A DNA stretch of 64,000 nt from Phorcus lineatus (taxonomy: Eukaryota > Mollusca > Gastropoda > Trochida > Trochidae). A program made the translations under genes and the position numbers. The notes under the pieces are model-generated. The model had not been told where the DNA came from, did not search any database, and saw only the letters and a program-made list of their open reading frames with translations. Where the stretch lies: contig OV121081.1 in assembly GCA_921293015.1 (NCBI GenBank), positions 53,965,877-54,029,876 on the forward strand, read 5' to 3'. Shown piece after piece: positions 35,528 through 46,901 of the stretch (its first letter is position 1; each line of letters begins with the position of its first letter).

Positions 35528-36147
35528 AAGCTGCATTCCAAAAGTTTGTTCACATACCTGCGTATCCTAGCGCAACTATCATATCATTTGACATGGCTTT
35601 AAGGCATCGTAGCATTGTGAAAAAGAAACTGATAATTTTGAAATTTCAATACAGAAGTGAAGATCTATTGCAACTCAATGAAATCCTATGTCATTCCCAA
35701 CAGTTAACCGTTTTGGCAGGTCACTGAAGTGACCAGGGGTCAAAATTTCGAAAACAGTATTTATATATTTCTCTACATAACCCTTTATAAGTGTTCAACA
35801 GCTTTAAACACAAGTAATATGTGTATATTTGCATTAAGTCAATGTCCCTCGTCTGATTTTTATCTCAGAGACTCAAAATGGAATATTTTAATAGAAATTT
35901 AAGGAACTTGGAATTTCGAAAATGTGACTCCGTCTGACTATTTCCTCATGCCAAAATTCAAAGTTTTGTACGAGAGAAAAGACAATCCCACAATGACTTA
36001 AAGAATGGCTATTTCACACATTTACAATGGGAGATCTTTTGTCACTTTCCTTGAAGTTGTTTCATTGACGTTCAAACGAAACCCAAAATTACATGATATT
36101 TGCACTAAGATACAGTAGTAGGTGAACAAACTTTTGATATGCAGCTG
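35528..36147. mobile_element. MITE family M, second complete copy
   Basis: Flanked by TA on both sides (35526-35527 and 36148-36149). The left end is AAGCTGCATTCCAAAAGTTT and the right end reads TTTTGATATGCAGCTG, with the same inverted blocks as the copy at 26544. Internal order is the same throughout (TCAATACAGAAGTGAAGAT, GGCAGGTCACTGAAGTGA, AGACTCAAAATGGAATATTT). A 71-codon frame at 35512-35727 is a by-product; other copies do not keep it open. Confidence 0.8.
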
Positions 36148-36226
36148 TAAATTTCCAATGCTATATTTTGATTTTCAAAACAATGAAAAGCAAACATATT
36201 ATCTATGAAATGATATATCCCTTATA

Positions 36227-36231
<5 letters not shown>

Positions 36232-36302
<71 letters not shown>
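36232..36302. repeat. (TA)n microsatellite, about 34 units
   Basis: Uninterrupted TA from about 36235 to 36302 after TATATGTGTATA. It explains the IYIYIY frame on the minus strand. Confidence 0.97.
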
Positions 36303-36303
<1 letters not shown>

Positions 36304-36927
36304 TGAAACATGAAGCGTTGAAAAGATGATTAAACTTGTCAAATACCAAAACGTTACATAAAGGATTGAAGTAGATGGATACATAATTTCCGGATGCCGT
36401 TTTTATAAGAGAATGTTCAATGGAGTCGGTTTACGAAACAAATCTTTATATTGATTTCTTCTCTCCAATGTATCATTTTGAGTGTCCCCATATGAATGAA
36501 AAAACCATATATATGACTGTTGTATTTAAACTTTTCTCGTGGTGAAGATCTCCTGTTCAATCTATGAATGTTATTCAGGTTTTGAAAAGCATGGAAAAAG
36601 ATCAATTTAGAAACTAGTTTTGTCTATTTTCTTGCTTTGAGAGAGATTACTTCATAGATAGTCAATGACCTTTAACGCTTTTTTTACGATTTGTTTTCGA
36701 GTTTATTCTTTGATTTTGAAAGTTTTAAAACTGGTTACCTTTCTACTCATAATATTGGTCAATTCCAAAATTTTGAAGGCTCCTTTCTGTCGTCATTTAA
36801 TTTGTATCTGATCTACCTATAATTCAAGTTGAATCCCTAATTGTGAAAGGTGTTTTCCTTCATTCCATGTTCAAATTACTAAATCTGAACTCCCCGTGTA
36901 GTTTGTATACTTATATAATTAACTGTA
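36303..36927. other. AT-rich spacer
   Basis: No feature recognised. Confidence 0.5.
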
Positions 36928-38045
36928 CAGCTGCATACCAAAATTTGTTGACATACCTGCGTATCCTAGTGCAAATATCATGTAATTTGCCATGTCTTTG
37001 GGGCATCGTAGTATTGCGAAAAAGAAACGGAGGATTTTGTATTTTTCAATACAGAAGTGAAAATCCATTGCACGTTAACGCAATCGTATGCCATACCCAA
37101 CAGTTAACGAAAGTAGTCTCTGGCAGGTCACTGAAATGTCCAGGGGTAAACAATTTGAAAACGATAAATTTCATTTTTCACTGCAAAATCCTTTTAAAGT
37201 GACCAATAGCTTTAAACACAGTTCATATTTGTTCGTTTACATTTTTCAATATAACTTCGTTGATTTTGTTCTTAGGGAGTCAAAATGTAATATTTCAATC
37301 GAAATTTAAGGAAATCGGAATATCGAAAATGTGACCCCTTCCGTCTTTTTAACCATGCCAAAAATCTAATTTTTGCACGAGAGAATAGACAATCCAACAA
37401 TAAGTTAAAGAATGACTATTTTATGGAAGCCCATTGCTGCCAGCAGTTAGAAAAATTTCCAAAATTTCTAATTAGATGATAGTTTCATCTAATTAAATGA
37501 TAGTTTCAACTAATAAGAGGATATTTTTTATCTGATTAGATATTATTTTCATCTAATTAGACATTACCCAGCAGGCATCTGACGTCATTGCGATGTGGAA
37601 ATTGGTTGATTTCAGGTCAGGACGTTAGTTTCCTGACGTTGAAATTTGGTTGTTTTTTAGACGTTGTTTCAACGTCATAAGAACAACTTAAAACTGACAA
37701 TTGATTACTTTTATAACATTTCATTATTATTAATAACATCAAATACGTTATTGATTGTTATGAATAATGAAATAAAAAATGCAAAAACGAAAAGCTATCA
37801 TTGACATTTAAAAGTGTTATTAATATTGGATTTAGATAAAAGTATCATCTAATTAGAACTTTAGTAAATTTTTCTCACTGCTGGCAGCAATGCGCTTCCA
37901 TACTATTTGACACATTGACAATGAGAGATCATTTGTCAGTTCTGCTGAAGTTATTCTATTATCATTTAAAACAAACCTAAATTACATGATATTTCCACTA
38001 AAATACATAAGTATAGTAAGTGAGCAAACTTTTGATATGTAGCTG
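36928..38045. mobile_element. MITE family M, third copy, interrupted by a nested insertion
   Basis: Begins CAGCTGCATACCAAAATTTG after TA at 36926-36927 and ends TTTTGATATGTAGCTG before TA at 38046. Its interior matches the other copies until 37421 and resumes at 37903 (CTATTTGACACATTGACAAT). The 119-codon frame at 36843-37202 crosses its left end and is not conserved. Confidence 0.8.
37422..37902. mobile_element. Nested MITE with 35 bp inverted repeats, TATGGAAGC ends
   Basis: The left end TGGAAGCCCATTGCTGCCAG and the right end, inverted, TGGAAGCGCATTGCTGCCAG continue as CAGT(T/G)AGAAAAATTT. That gives about 35 bases with two mismatches. The host MITE sequence CTATTT (possibly ACTATTT) is duplicated at 37416-37421 and 37903-37908, a 6-7 bp target duplication. 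The middle carries CCCAGCAGGCATCTGACGTC and several GACGTT/AACGTC words forming local inverted repeats, plus repeated ATCTAATTAGA-type words on both sides. No coding frame. The superfamily cannot be fixed from this alone. Confidence 0.8.
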
Positions 38046-40084
38046 TATGTAATCTATTACTTGACAACCCATTCGCCCCACACTGACAAAAGAGTAAAAC
38101 CAATACACTCTGCACTATACACTCGACGCCCTATATTTCATAAGCTGAGAAAATAATACAAGTTACCATGTGTCCGCGAGTTTGATATGGTAATTGGTCT
38201 TCTCAACCTAGACATAGACCTCTAATTTCTTTACTTAAACGGAAATACGACTTGAAAGCTCTTTTCAATATCCTATTGACCACAGGAAATTGAAAAAACT
38301 CAATATGTGATAACACATTATATACAGATAAGAATAAAAATTCATTGTCATCGGTTGAAATTTATTGCTTTATGCCATAAAAACAAATTGATTTTTCTTT
38401 CAAATGACACTTTCAGAGTTTGTTGTCATAGATTTGAATTATCGTGTATGTTGCAATCTACGCCTACTTTAACACTCGAGCCATAATGTTAATTGCCAAG
38501 CCAAGTGAACTGTAATCGATGATGCATGATGTACTGATATACTTATCATAGCGTAACTGACATAGTGGCATGTTTTATTTCATTTCTAAGCTTACATCGG
38601 TCAAATTTGCTTCCTCGATTTATCAATTCGATCCAAAAGCTGATTGATTGGCACTGAATATTGATCAAATATTGATAAATTGATTGCTCCTGCTGAGAGT
38701 ATTCTCAGATCATAATGTGAGATGTGCTTAGAATGGTGTTGGCAACCTGTTAATTTTGCACTGGTTGATGGTAATCATCATATGAAAACAAGTGAGAACA
38801 GTGCATTTGCCACATTTGATTTCACTACAAAGATTTGTTTCTTTTTTTCTTAAACTTCAAACTTCTTTTGCAATTAGATTAACACAAGTAATGTGTCGAA
38901 GAATGAAATAACATCAATAACTAAGTATGTTATTGACCATGAACCACTCTTTATTTTTTCTGGCAAACCGATATAGTTTTTATTACACTGATTGTTATTT
39001 TCCGTAGAAAGTTTTTTTTTATATTTCTTTTGCCAGTAAATGTAGTATGGGTCATATGTCAAGCGTACCAAATAATTTTAAAAATGACTGTCCGTCTGTA
39101 AAAATTGATTATTGCTTTAACAGCATTATATATATTCTACATCATTTACATATACAGTTAATCAATCAATGGTACGTGTACGGATTGAACATTCATACAC
39201 AAAAATGTCGAATGAACTGATCAATTTGAAAAGATCTTATATTAATTTTAAGTCACTTACATAACGTATACAAAATGTGCAACATTAAACGCTACAATTA
39301 TGACTGAACACTTTCAATTTTAACTAGAAGTTATGATTGTTTAAAATTATATTTGTGTGTTAACAAACAGATCTCCCGACTTCCTTTTACATTCACTTAG
39401 ATCTCAGTGAAATCACTTAAAGCAAATATTTTGGAAGCTTTTTCTACAGACTGATAATGTAGGTTGGTGATACGTATTTTTGATAAACGTTATAAAAGTT
39501 AAAGTATAAAGTTAACAATGAAAAAGTGGTATGACGAGTGAAAACCCCTATTTAATAATTTTACTTCAATCGACTTGACAATGAAAATAAGCATATGAGA
39601 CCATTGTACAAGATGCGCAGATGCAAAAGTCAAAAGTCGAAAAATTGTGCTATTGGTAAGATTGTATTTTTGTATCAGGGAAAGTCAATTTCAGACCTCC
39701 CGAAGTGGAAACACGTTGATGTCAACGTCTTAGACATAAGCCGAAAGAAAAAGCTTTTATCTCACAAGAATTATAACTTGTTTCTACAAGCATTATTTAT
39801 TGTTAATTTCATCGCAATATATTGTGAAAAATAAGAAAATATCATAATGCAAAATCAAATAGTGTAAAAGATTTAAGTGTTTTCAGAGAAGAAACATTCT
39901 GATTTACTTTTTTACATACCATTATGGTATCGTACCGGGTAAAAGTAAGTACCGGGTATGCCCTACTTCGGCGTTTGCATGACTGGGCACTACGACGCAT
40001 CAATAATGTCAGACATTTTTAAATGTCAAATGACGTTAGGTGTCATGTTTTGCATTTTTGAAGGAGACAAAGTTCCTTTTTTTG
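38046..40084. other. AT-rich stretch, nothing firm
   Basis: Contains a small direct repeat GTACCGGGTA (near 39932 and 39951). The 79-codon frame at 39595-39834 is Lys/Ile/Phe-rich without a motif. Confidence 0.5.
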
Positions 40085-40335
40085 ACTGAACAGGTGCTAC
40101 TTGTCTTTTTCTGATGTGTCTCACAATGTGACCAAATTCACGTTCCATTGGATTCATATCCGAAGCTGGCCTACAGTCCGTTTGTGTGAAACATTTTGTG
40201 TGATTACTGCTGTTCGTGGCCTTAAAGTACCATGCTGGAAATTTAAACCAAGTTGTTCCTGCTGTCTGAATGGTACCCTCACAGATCTTAAAATTGTGTC
40301 GCTATGCCTCTCTGTGGTTAACTAAGTTGGCACTA
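40085..40335 (-). mobile_element. Tc1-like transposase scrap
   Basis: On the minus strand, the sequence gives DTILRSVRVPF, then QLGLNFQHGTLRPRTA in place of the family QHDNARPHTA (second catalytic Asp changed to Gly). Next is ASDMNPMEREFGHIVRHIR, matching SPDLNPIEH-W with its Glu kept. The alignment ends after KRQVAP. Only this 80-residue part of the catalytic domain is left, and no inverted repeat was found. The plus-strand frame 40101-40325 is its antisense. Confidence 0.65.
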
Positions 40336-41207
40336 GATCTGTTTTAGTGTCACCACAAATGCCTTCCAATAGCATCACACAGGTCACATTGGGCTGCTAC
40401 GAGGTCTCTTAGATGTAGTACCTGTTTGAAACGTACATCAGATGTACTGAAAAACAGCTATGTTAAAGGTTGACGGCTTTTTGTTGGTGTCTTCTAAATG
40501 CGTCCCATCAGTGACTTACAAGCATGTATGCACGTGCTTTTTATGGTTCTTGACAAGCATTATTTTCATGTTTTCTATTTTCGACTAAATTGCTGTATAA
40601 ATTGTGACTTTTCTAATGTTATTTTGGTATTTAGAACGAAAGATGTATGTAAATATGTTCGATATGTATTCATATCAATATTCTATCAAATAATTTCTCA
40701 GATTGTCCAGTTTCTTTTTGACATAACTATAGAAGTTATATTTCAAAATTTTAATTCATTGACTAGTGTTCAGAATGTTTTGCTCGTAGTGTACATCGAT
40801 TTCGGATTTACTTTCAATCTCATTGGCGTAATTGGTATGACATACGATCAATAGAAAAAGACTAATTGATTTAGAAGCATTTCATCGGTTGTATTTCAAG
40901 CACGTGTGGTAGAACGAGTGCACTGTATTCCAACCACCGTTTTTTGTCATTAGATTAGAATCTCTAAAATTGATAGCAGTAATGAACACATACAGATTGG
41001 ATATGTGCGTGTTATCAATAATGCAGCTTCTCTGTTAAGATGTCCCCTGTGATAGGTTTTATTGCCCAATAATAATAACTAAATTTTGGATTCATTTTAA
41101 ATTTGCATTATTAACCGAAACGCACTTAGCAGGAGGACAAAACTAGCTATTTTGTATACTGCTGTTTTAGATGGTATCATCAGAGTTTCAACTCTGTAAT
41201 TAAAAGA
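40336..41207. other. AT-rich stretch with an unsupported 118-codon frame
   Basis: The frame at 40498-40854 (+) is long for chance but is strongly Ile/Phe/Val/Asn-rich and has several hydrophobic runs without a known motif. I do not call it a gene. Confidence 0.4.
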
Positions 41208-41209
41208 TA

Positions 41210-42055
41210 CGAGGGGAAGTCGATAAGTTCATAGAAGTGAATATAAAACAGAAGCCACTTGTTGTGATATTGAATTTATTTTTTAATATAATCTCCCTGG
41301 ACCTCGTTGCAATTTGCTAATTTCTCGTTTAAACGGTTTATGCCCTTGCGGTAGAAGTCTTATGGCTGGGTCCTAAGCCGCGCCTCAGTAGCTGCTTTGA
41401 TTCCATCATCATCACCAAACGTTTACCTGTGACCAGACCGGCATGAAAGTTATGGGACTCAGCATTGTAGATGTCCAAGAGCTCACGACTCGATTCAACT
41501 CTCTGATGTCGATCTTGTGCATTTAAGTTTCTTGGCACTCTTCTTTCAAATACCTTAGACATGTGTAAGTCCTCCTTCCCTGAGAATTATAGTGCAGACA
41601 CTTCGTTTAGAAATGTCATGCATTGAAGTTATATCGTCGACCTTTGTTATACGATGAACATGATTAAGCTCTTGACCCGTGCAGCCCTATCATCTATAAT
41701 GGCTTCAACAGGCCTCTCTGACCGTGGGTCATCGTCCAAGGAACTGCGACCCCGCTTTAACTCCGCTGACTATTTTGCAACGGTAGAATATTAAGGGGCT
41801 TATTTCCCATGCACATTGGTCATACTTCGGTCGCATTCACTCCTTCTTTCGTGAGGACCTTTAGAACCGCATGACGCTCAGTTTTAGAACTTTCCATAAT
41901 TAAAGGGGAGTACCAGTGTAGAGGCTGTAAATCTCAAGTAAATGTCTGTTTATGTCTGTAAACTGTCGTCAGATGGCTTATCTCAATAATGACATCATTG
42001 ATGATTTCTTCAGGTGTGTATTAATAGTCATTTTGAACTTACTGACTTTCCTTCG
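41210..42055 (-). mobile_element. Internally deleted mariner, family A (nonautonomous)
   Basis: Flanked by TA at 41208-41209 and 42056-42057. The inverted ends are CGAGGGGAAGTCGATAAGTT and, from the other side, CGAAGGAAAGTCAGTAAGTT. On the minus strand, the N-terminal region of the transposase survives, followed by LNAQDRHQRVESSRELLDIY and FHAGLVTG. There the sequence jumps from just before the GDETW block straight to the C-terminal part (FGDDDGIKAA, DFYRKGINRLNEK, VQGDYIKK and stop). All three catalytic Asp residues are lost with the deleted core. It is the same family as the fuller copy at 3255-4455, which shows what was removed. At 846 bp it could once have been moved by an intact relative. 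Confidence 0.85.
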
Positions 42056-42079
42056 TAATGCCATAAGTTTGGTTCATAG

Positions 42080-42170
42080 TGGATACTAAACGAACTTCGA
42101 TTTGATACTATCTTTTATCAAACGAGTTAATGATTTAGTATAAAACGAGCAAAAGCGAATTTGGTACAAC
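42080..42170. repeat. Half copy of foldback family F
   Basis: GATACTAAACGAACTTCG, then TGATACTATCTTTTATCAAA, then CGAGTTAATGATTTAGTA and AAACGAGCAAAAGCGA, parallels the left arm and centre of the foldback at 16091-16232. The right arm is missing. Confidence 0.6.
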
Positions 42171-44256
42171 TTTGGTATGTCGTTATATGCTGTATGTCAA
42201 ATATATGTCAACGCCATATGTTGTATGTCATATATTTTATCACTGTCTCCCTTTATTTTGTTATAGAGTCAATGAACAACAGTTAAAAAGATTGACATTT
42301 TACATTTCACTGGTAAGATAGAGAGGGAAATAGGAGTATTATTTGATAACACATGATTAACAGAAAATAAGATCAACTTATTAATGAGATTCGTGAACGT
42401 GCACTTGGGATCTCCTTGGTTGACAACATTAAAATGTAATCAGGCGATGGTATTTTCAATGTTAGTAATATTTCAAATATCAGAAGGTATTTGGATGATA
42501 CTTTGTCCATATTATCATGATGGAAAGAACATACCGTTATTATACATCTAAAGGTGATTTGGAATGTGCAAGAACCATACTGGAGGAACATTTATAAGAA
42601 TTGATATATATGTATATATATATATATATTTCAATAACAACTGTTAGAAGACGATGACATGTGTTGCAGAATAACAAAACCCCCATTTGAATATTATTTA
42701 CTTGACAAATCAGTTTTTATTAAATTCAGCACGAACAAACTTAGTCTCCTCTCCAAGTTCATTAACGATACCAACTTATACACAAAAACGATTCTGTTAT
42801 AGAAAGGATCTAAACAAATACCATATTCCAGACTGCCTGATTGCTATTCTTTACTCTAGTTGAATTTACCTTCAGTGTTGGAATTATTCACTTAGAACCT
42901 AAGTCCGCAGAATTCAGAACATCAAAGAAATGTTGTGTATCAAACTCCCCCCATATTTACCCCGATTAGTAAGTGTACTCGTTATGACGATTTATCGTCA
43001 TTTACTAAAATGATTGGGTTACAATGACACATGATGCTTGACGTCAGCGAAAATAAGAATATTGTTATATGCACACTTCAAATATTTGAAGATTGTTGTA
43101 CTTTCTATGGGCATTGAGCGTCTAATTAATTAAATAAAAGTGTCAAATGTGTGCCAAGATTTCTATGCTCAAATAGAGAAGCAATGTCTGACATTTGCTT
43201 TTATTTGATTCCAAAGATTCTTTCACAGATAAAGCTGGAAAAATAGACAATCAAATTTATTTACTTAATAGTATAGTTCCATATGTTTTCGGAAGTAATC
43301 TAAATAAGTTAGTTCAGCTATCTTGGTCAACTCCAAATTATTTTGATTTTTTGCTAGCATAACACTATTTGTTTTATGAATAATTATCTCTGATACTAAA
43401 CCTTATATGTATACGAATGTTAACAGATTGCTTCATTTTAGAGAGATATATAGAACGTTTGTTTTTCAGTCGGTAATAGGTTGTAGAATGTGTAGGGAAA
43501 TAAAATAATTCAGCCAAGCAGTCGGATTAATGGCGACAGTTAGACAAACCTGCAACAATTTCAAGCTGCAGAATTTCGTACTTTCAGATCTGGATAAAAC
43601 TGCACAGCGCACGCTCAATGAATCACCTTAGACCATTTTTGTCAAATTGAATTAAGATGACATACGCAAGTGGGTCTGATCACATTTCATGTGTACAACA
43701 TTGTGTAACGCTGTACTCACTCCCGATTTAAAAAAAAAATGAAAATAGACATAATAATAAAGAGTCCCTCATAGTACATGTTTTTCAACATTTTCCCCCT
43801 GAAAGTTGGTATAGCTTTGCGCTCTGTCCGAGTTATAATGGACTTTTCTCAAAAACTGATAAAGATAGCATAAACAAGAATAGCCAAAACCTCGATGCCA
43901 TCTTTAAATGAGAACCATTTTTTGGAATAATCGAATTTGTTCTATTTTCCACTCTGTTCCAGAGGGGAAGTAAAGGTAAGAATTCAGCTTCTGTCTCGGA
44001 GTTCTTCTCATTACAGTCCAACGCTCATGGTGACTTGGACCTATTGGTGCGCTAGTGTAGAATATATTTCACTTTAAGTCCCATTATTGTTTTCTTCATA
44101 GAGTTTGTACATGTGTAAATTTGCAGCAATAAACAGAATCAGGCAGTTAAGTTGCTTCCTAGGCACTAACGTTAAAGACTCATTTAGGTACCATAGGTGA
44201 TAACGCTTATTGTTGCTTATAAAGCAACTGCTTAAACATTTTAAAAAATTTTTTTA
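42171..44256. other. AT-rich stretch with a short (TA)n run
   Basis: A TA run with a TG interruption lies at about 42603-42631. No credible coding frame; the 62-codon minus-strand frame at 43833-44021 has no recognised motif. Confidence 0.5.
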
Positions 44257-44258
44257 TA

Positions 44259-45811
44259 AACTGCCGAGCAAAAGAAAGTATAACACCCATTTTGAACTGG
44301 CATAAAAGATAAACTACAAATCGCATTTTCGTAAAATAAAGTTTATTAGAGTCTCACGAATCATGATCATCACGATCAATAAAATTCATTAATAAAGTAA
44401 AGTTGGTAACAGAACAATGTCAGGTGTAACATGTCAGGGGTCACAAAATCAACAAAAGCACAAATAACCATTTTCCAGGAAGTCAAAATGCACATGTTAC
44501 AGGCACAATAACTCAAGTAAAGTTTCTCAATATCTGGTATGGGCACCCCTGGCATCAATACAGGCAGTAATGCGCCTTCTCATGGACCATGTCAGCCGTC
44601 GTATGACGTCATTTGGAATCCTGTTCCACTCTTCAATCAAAGCCTGTTGCAGTTGTGCTCTGTTGACTGGCACATTATTTCTGCATCTTATTGCACGGTC
44701 AAGGTGATCCCAAAGGTGCTCGATAGGGTTTAAGTCTGGAGAACAAGCAGGCCATGGTAGAACTTGAACATTCTGCCTTTGAAGGTAGTCATTCACAAGA
44801 CGAGCAACATGTGGCCTTGCATTGTCGTGTTGCAGGATGGTACCTTGGGGACGTTGACGCAAAAATGGTAGGGCTACTGGCCCCAAGATGTTATCTCTGT
44901 AGTACACAGCATTGATGTTGCCATGAACGATGTGTAATGGCGTCTTGTCCTGGCCGCAAATGCCACCCCAGACAGTGACTCCACCACCACCAAAAAGGTG
45001 GACCTCCTGTACACAATCGGATGCGTACCGTTCCCCACTCCGTCTGTAAATTCGTGTTCTGCCGTCTGCTTTGAATAGTGCAAATCGACTTTCGTCCGTG
45101 AACATGACTCTCTGCCACTCTCTGAGTTGCCAACGCCGAACTGTTCTGGCCCATCGCAATCTGTTTAGGCGATTTCGATGAGTCAACGCCACGCCACGTA
45201 CCGGTCGCCGACATCTGATTCCTCCTGCACGTAGTCGTCTGGAGACAGACCATCGGCTGACATGATGATTCAACCCTGTCATAGCCGATGACGTCACAGT
45301 TAGGGTACGATTACGTAGGTGCAGCAAGCGTAAATATCGGTCCTCGCGGGGTGTCGTGACTCGTGGTCGACCTGATCTTGCCCTGTCCTTAGTGCTGCCA
45401 GTCTGTCTAACACGTTGTAACAACTTATTGATCGTTGTGGCCGTGCAATTAAACCTCATTGCAATATGGCGTTGCGATGCCCCCATTTGGCTCATGCCTA
45501 TGGCCCTCTCGCGCTGTTCCATCGTTAACCTGGCCATTTTCAAGGTGTGTTTCCATTAGCTGTATGTTACACGTACACATTAACTGTCAGTGAGGTCACT
45601 AACGATGCACAATGTTGTAGCTGCACGTGCAAAACGTGTTTTTCTATATTATGGGGACATCCGCACATTTGAACACTCAAGGTGTTGCACTTCATAAATT
45701 GTCACTCCAGTAGTCATGCACATATGATTGTATGTAAATTTCATTAAAACGTTCGTTGGTATTTGTTTGTTTGACATTATTAACTGTTATACTTTCTTTA
45801 GCTCGGCAGTT
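44259..45811 (-). mobile_element. Apparently intact Tc1-like transposon, family C
   Basis: Flanked by TA at 44257-44258 and 45812-45813. The inverted repeats start AACTGCCGAGC and match over 26 bases with one difference (AAAAGAAAG versus TAAAGAAAG). Total length 1,553 bp, the normal size for the group, with one uninterrupted transposase gene on the minus strand and short flanking regions. Nothing indicates decay, in contrast to every other Tc1/mariner copy in the window. Confidence 0.92.
44527..45543 (-). CDS. Tc1-like transposase, full length, DD34E
   Basis: 338 residues. It would bind the element's inverted repeats and cut and paste it into TA sites in the nucleus. Residues 4-50 form the first helix-turn-helix (MEQRERAIGMSQMGASQRHI, then TINKLLQRVRQTG). 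GRPR at 58-61 is the AT-hook-like linker, and a second helix-turn-helix spans about 65-120. The catalytic domain shows FTDESRF with Asp150, a Gly-rich loop FGGGGVTVWGG at 184-194, LQHDNARPH with Asp240 and SPDLNPIEHLW with Glu275. Thirty-four residues separate Asp240 and Glu275. The start is the ATG before KMARLTMEQRE; an ATG two codons later is also possible. Length and all motifs are complete, so the protein may be active. Confidence 0.93.
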   Translation of the reverse strand: MKMARLTMEQRERAIGMSQMGASQRHIAMRFNCTATTINKLLQRVRQTGSTKDRARSGRPRVTTPREDRYLRLLHLRNRTLTVTSSAMTGLNHHVSRWSVSRRLRAGGIRCRRPVRGVALTHRNRLNRLRWARTVRRWQLREWQRVMFTDESRFALFKADGRTRIYRRSGERYASDCVQEVHLFGGGGVTVWGGICGQDKTPLHIVHGNINAVYYRDNILGPVALPFLRQRPQGTILQHDNARPHVARLVNDYLQRQNVQVLPWPACSPDLNPIEHLWDHLDRAIRCRNNVPVNRAQLQQALIEEWNRIPNDVIRRLTWSMRRRITACIDARGAHTRY

Positions 45812-45813
45812 TA

Positions 45814-46559
45814 TTTCAAAATTACACATTTTTAAAAGGAGGTTGAACAATTTAATCTTTACGAAACAGATTAGTCCTTAGTAACTTTTAGCTAAATAAT
45901 TTTAATGCTCTCTCTCGAAACAAAAAACACCAACAGATTAAGGTGTTCTTTAAGGTAATCATTCTACATGGTAACGCTTTCATTTCAAGAAAGAAAATGT
46001 TTAACAATAAAGAAAGTTCAGTAAGTCCTTCGTTGACTAATCACATGTCAAGGATCTATCGTCGGCGCCGGTAGTAGAGTTTTCTCTTGGTCATTCAATT
46101 ATTAGGGTTAAAGCTTAATTTAGTCTATCTGCTGTCTTCGGGAGACGAGGTCAATCTCCAGAGGAATTAGAACGGGTTTAGCCTACAGCAAAGTTAACTG
46201 TCTAGGTCGTATTCTTGTAGACTCGAATCAGATTGATTACCAACTTAGAGGGTACATTGCATTCGTGCAATCCAACTAACATACAGATTCGATGCAGTAC
46301 CTTGACACTCATGTACAAGTGCTGATTCTTCAACACTTATTGTGGCATGTCTGGTATAGCGTAAGTTAACGCTTCAGTTTTTATGTAAAACCTGCATTGT
46401 CACTTGTTAAATAAAGGAGAGATCCTTTAAGTGTCTAATACGATTTTGTAAATTATCTTTGAGTTTATCAATCCATGACCGGCTCAGAAAGAGTACCAAT
46501 CACTGGAAGACACCAACATCATATGCCGCTTCTATCACTGTCACTTCTTATGATATTAG
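45814..46559. other. Spacer with a GC-richer open stretch
   Basis: 46120-46279 stays open for about 52 codons after a TTTAG, with GC near 46 percent, higher than its flanks, and no ATG. No family recognised, and there is no copy elsewhere. It is treated as undecided sequence, not a gene. Confidence 0.3.
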
Positions 46560-46899
46560 CAATATCTCAAAGTGTAGTGGCCAATGGCTGTCCACTGAAC
46601 CGACAAATACCTCTCAATTTAAGTGTCGAAATGCTTTGGCACCACCGGACTTCTTCCTTTTCTTCAGTCTGGACAACCATTAACGTATACGTGTTTTTGC
46701 TGATAACAACAGCCTGATTGCTGTCGTGGAGAGCGTTGTTGAGGCCAGGATGTTCCACAAGAATGGCATAATGAAGCTGGAACTTCGCTGGTACGAATAT
46801 ATTGATGTCAGTAGAGACTGTATTGAAAAATAAAATGCAAAAACTTGTACTTTGATCTTGTTTTCTATGTAATTTTACGATCTTTTTGAGTAACCCTCG
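46560..46899 (+). mobile_element. 3' remnant of a mariner, different family from A
   Basis: Plus strand: ALAPPDFFLF corresponds to the D-x-APSDFFLF block of mariner transposases. FHKNGIMKLELRW then IDVSRDCIEK and a stop near 46831 match the C-terminus. The end reads GAGTAACCCTCG before TA at 46900-46901, a typical mariner terminus. The 5' two thirds are missing, and the left boundary is approximate. Confidence 0.65.
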
Positions 46900-46901
46900 T
46901 A

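Noticed and set aside
36843-37202. 119-codon frame
   Set aside because: It spans flank and MITE M sequence, and other MITE copies do not keep the frame open.
40498-40854. 118-codon frame with hydrophobic runs, considered as a membrane protein
   Set aside because: Composition is AT-driven (Ile, Phe, Asn), there is no motif or splice support, and frames of this length are expected now and then in 64 kb of AT-rich DNA.
41160-41200. CTGATGATACC...AAAACAGC on the minus strand, considered as a hammerhead
   Set aside because: The GAAAC box is missing and no stem I could be drawn.
44539-45559. Several frames on both strands inside the intact Tc1
   Set aside because: They overlap the 338-codon transposase in other frames and have no independent support.
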